A stretch of 64,000 nucleotides of DNA from positions 8,821,519-8,885,518 of the forward strand of contig OZ020521.1 in NCBI GenBank assembly GCA_963971425.1. Reading direction: 5' to 3'. Below, piece after piece: positions 33,660-43,553 of this stretch. The stretch is from Bryoerythrophyllum caledonicum (lineage: Eukaryota > Streptophyta > Bryopsida > Pottiales > Pottiaceae). The first letter of the stretch is position 1. The number at the start of each line of letters is the position of its first letter. A program made the translations under genes and the position numbers. Below the pieces are notes generated by a model that was not told where the DNA came from, did no database searches, and was given only the letters and a program-made list of their open reading frames with translations.

Positions 33660-33900
33660 TTCTAACTACCTAATGAAAACCCCCCTAGGGAGCCCAAATC
33701 CAAAGTCGGAATTCAACTTATTTTGGGAGATATTAACTCACAGTTAATAGATTCTGCCCAACTTACAGTTTCATCCACTGTGGATGAAAAAACAATCCCT
33801 GGATGAAAAAATATTCCGACAATGAAAAAAAAGTCTATGGATGAAAAATCAGTAAGTGGATGAAAAAACAGTCCGAGGTTGATAAAACAAAAAATTGTTG
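33660..33900. repeat. GGATGAAAAA-type short tandem repeats
   Basis: About six imperfect units of 20-24 bp ('tggatgaaaaaacagtcc' and variants) at 33780-33890. The region between 33061 and 33660 shows nothing else. Confidence 0.55.
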
Positions 33901-33959
33901 GCGGATGACAAACTGCAAATGGTGGGTGGGAGTTCTTTGGATGATAAACCGCAAATGCA

Positions 33960-34560
33960 TAGTATGTCAAGCATTACAATGGCATTTTTGGGAACCACAT
34001 GTGTATGGTAATAACCATGAGGGGATTGTGTTCATTTGTGGGTTATTGTTGAAGGTACCAATGTACATGAGGATGAAGTAGCAAGATTCGGTTGAGGACA
34101 CTATTACATGCTTTTTTTTTCCTAGATTGCTTTGATTTGTGTTTTGACAATTAAAGAGTGTATATGGTGTTGTTGACGTTTAAGTAAAACATGTATCCAT
34201 GTTAATGATCCTATGGTGCTACAAATGGAACATATTATAGTTGGATATCTTTCTACTCTCAAATTAAAAAAATTGGTCTACGAGCATTTGCCATATATTA
34301 GCATAATCTATGGAATCTAAAAAGGTGTACTTGTGAGTTCACATTTGCGGAATTGTTGCAAGAAAACTTTAATACATCATTATTTAGGTAGCTTGCCCAT
34401 TTTTTGATATGATGGAAAATTTAAGATATAATTTTGAGGTCGTGTCCGTAGTCATAATTTTTATGATATTTATTTAGGAGTTTTACGGAACCTTTGTCCA
34501 AGGTATCCTAGAAGAAGGCATGTATGAACACAATAGGATCATATTGGAAATGTGTAGGAA
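33960..34560 (-). mobile_element. LINE copy C, short fragment
   Basis: It matches 17850-18180 and 61560-61860: 'ttacaatggca', 'tgtgggttattgttgaaggtacca', 'catgaggatgaagtagc', 'tttgacaattaaagagtgtatatggtgtt' and 'gtttaagtaaaacatgtatccatg'. It covers only the zinc-knuckle to C-terminal junction and is not coding. Confidence 0.65.
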
Positions 34561-35440
34561 TCATATATTGAAAAGAATTCATGTCTCACTTCAAAGGTTG
34601 ATATCTTTCAATCCGTGAGGTCAAACATATCAAACTACTCACTACTCAGTCTGATACAACTTTAGTACAAGATCCTACGGTTAACTCCTTTGAAATAACA
34701 TTATGTATCATTTTTTGTTGAATGCATTGAAAATGGTAGTTTTGGAGTATTTTTGATGGAAAATTGCATTGGGCATTTAGCGGCTAACCATGATATCCCC
34801 AACAATATATCTAAAATAACATGCTCTATAAATTTCACGGAAGTTGATGGTATAGATGGAGAGATTATATAGTTTGAAGCAAAATATAAGATATATATAT
34901 TTTTTAAATCTTCTAATTTTCTCTTCCATGTATTTAGTGGATCATCTCTCTTTGAATTCTTAAGATGTCAATTGTGTGCATAAATTTAGAATCTAATCTT
35001 GAGCAAAAACTTAATATAGAATGTTAGTTCATTCTTGCAAGAAAAATCAAAGAAAAATTAAAGGATACAAAATATTCAAAAACATTGTAAAAATGATAGG
35101 GGTTCAAATACCATCACAATATATATTTTCAAGTAAATTAGTACAATCTACTATGACAAGGACTCCTAAAGTCAATAGAAGTTATAATTATGAAATACGG
35201 CATATTAATAAGCTCAAATGCTGGAATCATCACACAAGCAAACCCATATAAAAAGGAATATAATTGAATAAAATAAATGTATGTCCTTGCACATGTATAT
35301 GAAAAAGAGTTTTTTAATTTATCGAGTTGAAATTTCAAACAAATCATTGAAATCTAAGACTACAACTGTAGTCATTTTGAAACATGTATGCTATTCTATA
35401 CAATCTAGTTATGCCAGAAGTAATCAAAAGTTGTCCGTGG
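34561..35440. other. AT-rich; one MITE remnant
   Basis: 34560-34800 keeps MITE-family phrases ('gatcctacggttaactc', 'gaaaattgcattgggcatttagcggctaacc') in forward orientation. 34810-35440 is AT-rich with no recognisable feature. Confidence 0.4.
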
Positions 35441-35445
35441 TATTA

Positions 35446-37209
35446 CTAATATGTGGTCCGGAAATGCTCATGTGGCGTGGGCCAATTATATGTGTCGCTA
35501 AAGCGTGTGATGATATGAGAAAGCCCGCTAGCGCCCTCTCTGCCTTTCTTGCACACTCTGTCCAAGTACAAGTGAAATGTATTTGCAAATTCTCTATTCG
35601 AGAATACTATGGAAGTTTGAGAGTCCCGTTGTAACCTCTCGTAGTCCTTGGACATGGTCTTTCTGTTGATTCGTTGCGCTATCCGGGCCATGGCATACTC
35701 CTCGGAAGCCCTTGATAACTTGGGCATGATCTGAACACCCGCATCTTGTTTGTGCAAGTACACAACGCTAGGATCCACCCACCAACGCCTCCACATAGTC
35801 ACGGCCATTTATTCAACATTGATGAACGTATAGAATGACTGTATTGGTTCGGTTGCCTTCGTCGTCATGCCCCAATTGCATACTCCAATGTACACCCGCG
35901 ATTCATTGAGTGGGAAATGGAGGAGGATATTGTCCAGAGACAAGTCATTGTGAAAATTGTTGCTCTTGTGTACTTCATTCATTAAGCGCAACAATGCCCA
36001 CGCGAGCTCGGTCCGTTTTCTGCAAAAACGAACTAGGTGATGAGCTCAAATAACCTCATCGTCCAGAAAATTCCCGTAGTGAAGATGTATGAACACATCG
36101 TCACCGTATTTGTGATCACGGTTCAACATCTCTCGCAAAGTCCCCTCATTTCACCAATGGGCATAGCCTTTGTATTAATCGGCATGAATGCCGACAAATC
36201 GAATGACACCCGGATGTGGAATCCTCAATGCTATTGACTCATTTTGGTGCTCCACTTTTGCCAAATCCGGCCTCTCTTGCCATTGGTTGGACAATTTAGC
36301 GGCAAACTTCCAAAATGCTTCAATGCCAAGAGCTCCTTCAATACAAACTCTGCAAATGGTGGCATATCCACCTTTCCGTGACACATTGTCAACGGGAATG
36401 ACCCTCGTCGTTGGTGGAATGGCAATCAGATGGGCCATTTGTACGTGGTCCTCATGTCTTCCTTCTTCCGAGTTCGACCACCCCACGGACCCACGCCGGT
36501 TCTTATTTTTGGCAAATGACCGCAATCTGAGCAACAAACAAATCAACTTTCAACAACACGTCGTTGAAAGCTTCATCATCCGCGTGATGTTGTCTTCCAA
36601 ATTTTGCCAACAAGTTCTTGGCATTCCATAGTGCATCGTGCACTCTGGGCCTCTGGCATCCAAAAACTTCAAATAACCGTTCTTCCCGGTCTCCGCATAC
36701 CACTGTGGAGCATGAAAAAGATCCGTCGTCCGTTGTGTCATCTCCATCTTAAACTTATCAGGGCCCTCGTCACCGTATCAGACATACTTGCTCTCCAAAG
36801 CCCGAAGAGTATTATCCTCATAAAATTTTACAATAAATTCAATGAGAAAATTCTTGCAACTCTCCGATGGAATGTCATGTACGGCATGCAACTTCGGCGT
36901 AGCACCCTCTGTGACCTTCTACTTCTTTTTGTCCTTCGGCAACTTGATAGAATCACTGGAAGTTCTTAAAAGAACAAGTTCAAGATTGTTGGTAAACTTG
37001 CTAGAAGTTTTTAGAAAAACTTCTTCAAGTTTGGTCAAGATATTCCTCAAAGTATTAAAAAATTGCTTCAAGGATGGTTGGAACTTCTTCAAAGTTTTGA
37101 AGAAAACTTGTGAAAAACTGAAAAGCTTCCCCCCAAATAACATCACTTTTTCTCTCTTAAAGATGAGGAGCCAATGGATGGATTTTGTCCAGCCAACGCC
37201 ACTCCGCAT
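35446..37209 (-). pseudogene. Protein-kinase-like element gene with in-frame stops
   Basis: It starts at the ATG at 37209 (MRSGVGWTKSIHWLLIFKRE). An N-terminal region of unknown family follows (EGATPKLHAVHDIPSESCKN, APQWYAETGKNGYLKFLDAR). The kinase-like domain comes next: RKGGYATICRVCI resembles the Gly-rich loop, HPGVIRFVGIHA a beta-strand segment, LMNEVHKSNNFHNDLSLDNILLHF the catalytic loop (HND in place of HRD), VCNWGM the DFG region, and WWVDPSVVYL the APE segment. One frame holds from 37209 to about 36600. After a frameshift, a frame from 36546 to 35446 stays in register and is broken only by stops (for example 36175-36177, 36151-36153, and at 35806-35808). The DFG Asp is replaced, so it was probably a pseudokinase even when intact. 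The family resembles repetitive kinase-like genes of non-seed streptophytes. Confidence 0.5.
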
Positions 37210-37254
37210 CCACTTGTAAATAGGCAGGGGAGAAAAAAAGTAGAAAGAGGAGCA

Positions 37255-37631
37255 GGGCGGACGACCTTTTATAGGCTCGCGAACGGCCATGAAGCCGACT
37301 GCCACCACCGTCCACCACGACCGCCACCACTATCCGCCCGATCAGACAGCCATGAGGCCTAGCACCACCACGGCCATCCAATCGGACAACCGGTGGGCTG
37401 TTCGGCACTTCACACAGCCACTCGATTGGTTGGCCGGCAAGCCGTCCACTGATCGGATGGCGGGCGGGCCATCCAACCGATCAGACGGCCGTCGCGCGCC
37501 CGGGCAACCGAATAACGGTCTTTGGATCGGCCCGCCGGCAGCCCGATCGGGCGGACGCTCGGGCGGCTATTTGATCGCGTGAACGGCAGCGACCGATCAG
37601 ACCGCCGATCGATAATTCACGACTGGGATGT
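37255..37631. repeat. GC-rich GGACGGCC patch
   Basis: Rich in 'gatcggacggc', 'ggccatccaa' and 'gggcggac' words. It resembles the patches at 11.6 and 15.4 kb, both of which lie upstream of family X genes. Here it lies upstream of the kinase-like gene. The apparent reading frames are composition artefacts. Confidence 0.5.
37264..37276 (-). promoter_or_regulatory. TATA box before kinase-like gene
   Basis: The minus strand reads CCTATAAAAGG about 60 bp upstream of the ATG at 37209, a good match to a plant TATA box. It is embedded in the GC-rich GGACGGC patch. Confidence 0.5.
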
Positions 37632-38480
37632 GGCCGCGTGGAGCTTTAGCAAATCCAACGGTTCAGAAAACTTACCAGAGCCTTGCGTAAATGGTTTTTA
37701 CCCCCCCCCCGACAATGCGACCGACGAGACGTTCGGACGTTCTTGTCCGGACAACGTCTCAGGACGCTCCCAGACCCCCAAGGACGTCGGATTGGTAACC
37801 CTGGATATAAGAACATGCTCCAGCTTTACATCGTTGTGCAATATTCCATGATTATGAATATCATCCAACGCCTCTAAAACTTGCTTCTTCAGCCTACGTG
37901 TCAATGGTGAAGTCCAAAGCTTGGAAATCCCTTCGTCTGATAAAGCCATGAATACCATGTTTCAGTGGGCCATGTATCCCACTGCATATAGAAGTGGCAC
38001 ACACTTCCCTTGAAGCGGTTTCAAATACTTGTAGCCTAGTTGTTTTGTAACAAGTGCCTCTCTTGCCCCACTTATCCAAAAATCAAAGAGTTTAATTGCT
38101 GCAGGTAAAAGTCCTCCAAGCACTCCCTTCAGCACATTGCCATATGTCCCTATTTCAACTACTCGCCCAGTCAAACCCAAATCCTCAAGCTCATAGTCAC
38201 GTAAGAAATTGAAGGCATTTGAGTATAGAAATCAACAGAGAAATGTGAAAGCTCAACTTCAACAAATCTCTTTGTGCCTCTTCTTAAACAATTTCCACCT
38301 ACCTCAAAGCCAATTGTGTTATGTGGATGCATCCTTTTCCTTCCCTTAGCGCTTGTACTAGTCACTCGAGGTAGCGTCATGATGTAGCCCCGTTTAGGAG
38401 TAAAAGGAACAGCTGCTCTTGGTAATAGCTGCTTGACATTTCTCCCAACGTTGCTCAAGCACCCAAACAGAACCTGTGTC
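37632..38480 (-). pseudogene. Crinkler-like kinase part, inverted copy
   Basis: This is nearly identical in reverse complement to 39840-40648. Reading leftward it encodes a region with KQLLPRAAVPFTPKRGYIM, then a kinase-like domain: VVEIGTYGNVLKG (Gly-rich loop), AAIKLFDFW (VAIK Lys), LQGKCVPLLYAVGY, LEALDDIHNHGILHNDVKLE (HxD catalytic loop) and HVLI. The pieces are in different frames (38515-38171, 38180-37962, 37958-37698). At its inner end it keeps QVLFGCLSNVGRN, which the other arm has lost, so the arms are not simple mirror images. The poly-C tract near 37701 has 10 bases here and 8 in the other arm. The kinase lobe belongs to the effector-type REase-kinase proteins of the Crinkler group. 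Confidence 0.55.
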
Positions 38481-39099
38481 TGCAAGAACATTCGAGAATT
38501 TGAAGGAGTGGCCAAACTTTAAAGAGGATGTCGGTGCCCTTCTCCTAATGTTGGACAATGAGACACCAGAGTATGTGTCTCCAACAAATCATTATCCTTT
38601 AGATCCTTGTGCTGATGAGGTTGGTGTAAGAGGTGCGTTGGAAACCCTTCTTTTAACCAGCTGTTAAGATATTGGCTGCTCACTTACATATCCCATTCGC
38701 CTTCAGATCAGGTGAAAGTGGTCGCAGGTACAGTTACATAGATATGGCTATCCTTGATTTCTCTGTCCTACATGGTGTAGGAGAGCGGATGGAGTTATCC
38801 CACAGAGTATTTATAAATGGAGAGGCAAAGGATCCTTGGCAATGGAAAGTTCAAGGGGCAGATAATCTACTTGAGGTATTGCAAGATAGAGGGAAGGGAG
38901 CAAAATCAATAGAGACAGTGCAACAGCTTTATGGGGATATGATTTTAGATGAAAGTATGTATGGTTTCATCTCAAATTATAATCAAACCATATTTTTTAG
39001 GAGAGCAGACAATGTGATGGACAAGACCCTAGAATTTTCACCAACTATTTTAGTTAGTCAATCTGCATTGATTGCATTTTTTAATTTTTTTTCGTGCAC
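38476..39099 (+). pseudogene. Crinkler-like REase-type nuclease domain
   Basis: The plus strand encodes LKEWPNFKEDVGALLLMLDN, then a frameshift near 38665, then FAFRSGESGRRYSYIDMAIL, a segment QVQGADNLLEVLQDR-like around 38850, and IETVQQLYGDMILDESMYGF, then SNYNQTIFFRRADN. A helix with Q.YGYM.. followed by YGxxSxYxQTxFxxR is characteristic of the PD-(D/E)xK nuclease domains of eukaryotic Crinkler-RHS-type effectors, where a protein kinase often follows, as it does here at 39840. It is cut by the N gap. The same 529 bp (38571-39099) are repeated exactly at 39300-39828. The frameshift is shared, so both are one sequence shown twice. Function in this genome unknown. Confidence 0.55.
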
Positions 39100-39299
39100 N
39101 NNNNNNNNNNNNNNNNNNNNNNNNNNNNNNNNNNNNNNNNNNNNNNNNNNNNNNNNNNNNNNNNNNNNNNNNNNNNNNNNNNNNNNNNNNNNNNNNNNNN
39201 NNNNNNNNNNNNNNNNNNNNNNNNNNNNNNNNNNNNNNNNNNNNNNNNNNNNNNNNNNNNNNNNNNNNNNNNNNNNNNNNNNNNNNNNNNNNNNNNNNN
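39100..39299. other. Assembly gap (200 N) with repeated flanks
   Basis: Exactly 200 Ns. The 529 bp before it (38571-39099) and after it (39300-39828) look identical base for base on reading, which suggests two overlapping contig ends placed side by side instead of merged. Confidence 0.95.
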
Positions 39300-39832
39300 G
39301 TATGTGTCTCCAACAAATCATTATCCTTTAGATCCTTGTGCTGATGAGGTTGGTGTAAGAGGTGCGTTGGAAACCCTTCTTTTAACCAGCTGTTAAGATA
39401 TTGGCTGCTCACTTACATATCCCATTCGCCTTCAGATCAGGTGAAAGTGGTCGCAGGTACAGTTACATAGATATGGCTATCCTTGATTTCTCTGTCCTAC
39501 ATGGTGTAGGAGAGCGGATGGAGTTATCCCACAGAGTATTTATAAATGGAGAGGCAAAGGATCCTTGGCAATGGAAAGTTCAAGGGGCAGATAATCTACT
39601 TGAGGTATTGCAAGATAGAGGGAAGGGAGCAAAATCAATAGAGACAGTGCAACAGCTTTATGGGGATATGATTTTAGATGAAAGTATGTATGGTTTCATC
39701 TCAAATTATAATCAAACCATATTTTTTAGGAGAGCAGACAATGTGATGGACAAGACCCTAGAATTTTCACCAACTATTTTAGTTAGTCAATCTGCATTGA
39801 TTGCATTTTTTAATTTTTTTTCGTGCACATAA
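39300..39832 (+). pseudogene. Repeat of the REase-type domain (probable artefact)
   Basis: Exact repeat of 38571-39099 including its frameshift, then continuing to a stop at 39830-39832. It probably represents the same genomic locus and should not be counted as a second gene. Confidence 0.8.
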
Positions 39833-40648
39833 AAAGAGAAATAAGAAGCAATTGTTACCAAGAGCAGCTGTTCCTTTTACTCCTAAACGGGGCTACATCA
39901 TGACGCTACCTCGAGTGACTAGTACAAGCGCTAAGGGAAGGAAAAGGATGCATCCACATAACACAATTGGCTTTGAGGTAGGTGGAAATTGTTTAAGAAG
40001 AGGCACAAAGAGATTTGTTGAAGTTGAGCTTTCACATTTCTCTGTTGATTTCTATACTCAAATGCCTTCAATTTCTTACGTGACTATGAGCTTGAGGATT
40101 TGGGTTTGACTGGGCGAGTAGTTGAAATAGGGACATATGGCAATGTGCTGAAGGGAGTGCTTGGAGGACTTTTACCTGCAGCAATTAAACTCTTTGATTT
40201 TTGGATAAGTGGGGCAAGAGAGGCACTTGTTACAAAACAACTAGGCTACAAGTATTTGAAACCGCTTCAAGGGAAGTGTGTGCCACTTCTATATGCAGTG
40301 GGATACATGGCCCACTGAAACATGGTATTCATGGCTTTATCAGACGAAGGGATTTCCAAGCTTTGGACTTCACCATTGACACGTAGGCTGAAGAAGCAAG
40401 TTTTAGAGGCGTTGGATGATATTCATAATCATGGAATATTGCACAACGATGTAAAGCTGGAGCATGTTCTTATATCCAGGGTTACCAATCCGACGTCCTT
40501 GGGGGTCTGGGAGCGTCCTGAGACGTTGTCCGGACAAGAACGTCCGAACGTCTCGTCGGTCGCATTGTCGGGGGGGGTAAAAACCATTTACGCAAGGCTC
40601 TGGTAAGTTTTCTGAACCGTTGGATTTGCTAAAGCTCCACGCGGCCGC
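39833..40648 (+). pseudogene. Crinkler-like kinase part, direct copy
   Basis: It continues the REase-type domain in the expected order. After a degenerate junction (39801-39850) it encodes KQLLPRAAVPFTPKRGYIM and VGGNCLRRGTKRFVEVELS. The kinase-like domain follows in a second frame (40100-40318; Gly-rich loop, AIKLFD lysine) and a third (40322-40606; HNDV catalytic loop). Frameshifts lie near 40100 and 40320, at the same places as in the inverted copy, so decay preceded the duplication. The arm similarity ends at about 40648. Downstream of the catalytic loop the sequence runs into a short fold-back, with GAGACGTT paired to AACGTCTC around a GGACAAGAACG loop (40521-40556). Confidence 0.55.
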
Positions 40649-41690
40649 ATTGCAGCCGTTAAATACCGATCAACCGTCCGATTGGTGACACTAGTCATTC
40701 ATTTTTCCCCCTTTGCTAGCATTTTCACTCAAAGGTACGTATTAGAATCATTAGTTAGCAAGAGGCACAAAACCGGTATCCACTACCTAGAAAATGATGG
40801 TGAATCCCATCCCGCCAAAATAAAGTAGACTGAATCACCATCAAATTTTCCTCTCAATTTTGAAAGACAAGGGCGCTTACTCTCGCAGTCTTGAAGCTGT
40901 TGTTTGTTTTAAGTCAGAATTGGATGGGGGGTTTCTTATTTGTTCAAGAACTCGACAGTTAGTGAGTGAGGGTTTGAGTTTTGTCCTCTTGTAGACAAAG
41001 TAGCCTTCTTCCTACTCCGTGAGCTTCAAGTCCTTGCGCTTGAGCAGGTTTACGGTGGTCTTTTACTGTAGAATGCCTTGAGTTTATTGTCTTTGGTATT
41101 GTGCGCGGGAGGTGGGAATGTAGGTGTCTTCATTTGATATCACACTCCTATTTGTTTTGCAAATCGTGCGCTTGATTCATTTTCGGATTTTTCTCATCGT
41201 AGGAGACCGTTCGATTGAATAAGTTGGACGCTGACCAAAAAAATATTGATGGCGAGTAGGTGATTTTGGCCAAGTGGGTGGTGCTTACTGGAGTTTTAGG
41301 TTACCGCCCTTGTTACAGGTAATTGCAAAGTTCATTGATTGGTGAGCTATAGTGTGCAACATCAATTCTTATATATTATTCAGCGGTTTTGCGAATGGAT
41401 ATTGCTATGATACTATTGTGTAGGGTGTATAGGATACAAATTATGTTATGTACTGCTAAACATGATTCAATCTCATTTAATGCACCCCAAGTTTGACATG
41501 GTGAGGTGAAAGAGTAGAGAGAATTGATCTCGATTATTCATGCCATGAATTTGATTCCTGTTCGATCACTACCTTCCATATTGGTTCAATATATTGTGAT
41601 ATATCATTTGGTCTCGTTGTGATTACTGTACACTTACCTTTAATTGTCCGTACAGTCTTACGTGGAGCAATCCCAATTTTTGTAGACCAT
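40649..41690. other. No gene recognised
   Basis: Ordinary AT-rich to mixed sequence without repeats or credible reading frames. Confidence 0.4.
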
Positions 41691-41900
41691 GGCAGGTTCC
41701 GTGGAGATCGAAGGATCCTCCGGTCGTAGATACCAATCCGTTGATTGACCAAAGCCAAGGAAGATTGACAGATTGAGAGATCCTCCAATCCCTACTTTGA
41801 TCGCACGATTCTTCCATCCTAGGTATGATACCGAGAAACTCAAGTACATGAGCAGATTTCCAGAATTATCGGGTTCAAATTAGGATCAGAGGATCCATCG
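41690..41900. repeat. GGATCC-word region 5' of element gene
   Basis: It contains 'gatcgaaggatcctccggtcg', 'gagagatcctccaatcc' and 'agaggatccatcgatg'. It precedes the plus-strand gene just as the related minisatellite at 2.9-3.3 kb precedes the minus-strand gene at 1-2.8 kb. Confidence 0.45.
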
Positions 41901-42892
41901 ATGTCCTCATCTGAAGAATTGCCGGATGAGTTTGCTAATCCAACGTATGGAGGCCGTGCCGCTAGCGACACTGACTTGCGTGATGAATTCATCCCCAGCA
42001 TGGAAGTTTTCCTTTGCTACTCAAACCATGGCGCTGTTGGGAAGGGAACTGTCATTGAAGCGATACCCACTGGGCATTGGCTTGGTGTCGACATCGATCT
42101 CACCATGGTCGCGATGTCTCTGCTTAGACCTATTGAGATATTTCATGAGGCGCGCAATCTTATTATTCGACCGTTGCAAGAGGGCGTATCTCTCTTGGCG
42201 GATTCGATTGGTAGAACAGTTCTCTACTAGGAGGCATCGCAGGTAGTGTTGCAATCGAGGGATCCTTCAATGGGCCCAAACGTAGGCGGTACATCCGGTT
42301 CCACTTGCGCCCTTCCTTTTGTCCTTCAGGCAGAATGGGTGGGAATGGTCGTTCGTTGCTATGGCAGTGATGGGAATCTTATGGCCTATGGTCGTGTCAA
42401 TTGCTCTCTATCCGATGAGCCATTCCAGGATAGTACTTTGGAGGAGGGGAACATTGGCGTTACTATATTTGACGTATTCATCGGGGTTCAAGATGACATT
42501 AAGAGTCATCAAAGGTGGCCCATCCTCGAATGTAGACTCGAGGGCGGTCATGGCCTTAGCGAGACGGTTGCTCATTTCTTTTGAATTCGTGAAGCATCGG
42601 ACCCAAATGCGCATTTTGGTGGTCGTCCAAAAGCACCGTGTCGATTTGTTCATCACAACAAGAGAATTGAGGAGAAGCTCAGTGCGTACTCAAAGATTTG
42701 TCAGGATGTGGTTCAAGCGGTCAGTTCGCTATCATGCTGCCATGACAAGTGTGTTGGATTATTCCGGCCCCAATATATATTGTTTCTTCGGCAACGGTAC
42801 TTTTTGAAGGACTTTGAGGACCGGCGGGAATATGGAATCGTTGTGGGCGGGCAACTGCGTCACATGGGCAATAATCGGAAACGGACCTACGT

Positions 42893-43411
42893 TACTTTGC
42901 TTGGTCAAGATGATTGCGCAACAGCATGGTATAAAATTCATGGTATACCACTGTCGACATTCCACAACTATATCGACCAATACAAAAAGGGTATCTTGTC
43001 ATCAACGCATGGGAACAGAGGCGTCAAACGTCTCCGCCTTGGAACCGTGCAAGCAATGGGTACGATTTTGGCAATCATCAATGAAAACGCCGATCACATG
43101 CCTCACAAGATGCCGACGACTGTACCGGGGCGGATGGACACACTGAAGTTTTTACTTTGCTTGGTCAAAATGATTGCGCAATAGCATGGTATAAAATTCA
43201 TGGTATACCACTGTCGACATTCCACAACTATATCGACCAATACAAAAAGGGTATCTTGTCATCAATGCATGGGAACAGAGGCGTCAAACGTCTCCGCCTT
43301 GGAATCGTGCAAGCAATGGGTACGATTTTGGCAACCATCAATGAAAACGCCGATCACATGCCTCACAAGATGCCGACGACTGTACCGGGGCGGATGGACA
43401 CACTGAAGTTT
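42893..43411 (+). repeat. 260-bp tandem duplication inside the gene
   Basis: The copies 42893-43152 and 43153-43411 differ at only about five bases. The period of 260 is not a multiple of three, so the duplication shifts the reading frame. The sequence then resumes with a unique continuation at 43412 (cgtcagatcatagttggaag). Confidence 0.85.
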
Positions 43412-43501
43412 TTACCGTCAGATCATAGTTGGAAGAAGATTCAGGCTGACGCCACAGAGGTAAACATGTGCACAAACCACCTCATTGCTCCAATAATCCT
43501 C

Positions 43502-43553
43502 GTTGGTCAACCACTCCCATTGCGTATATGCGGAATGGGAGTGGTTGACCAAC
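43502..43553. repeat. Perfect 20-bp inverted repeat
   Basis: The arm GTTGGTCAACCACTCCCATT pairs with 43534-43553 around a 12-base loop. A third copy of the arm core (atcaaccactcccattgca) follows at about 43570. Confidence 0.85.

Noticed and set aside
39300-39832. A second REase-type gene after the N gap
   Set aside because: It is identical, frameshift included, to the sequence before the gap and is best read as an unmerged contig overlap.
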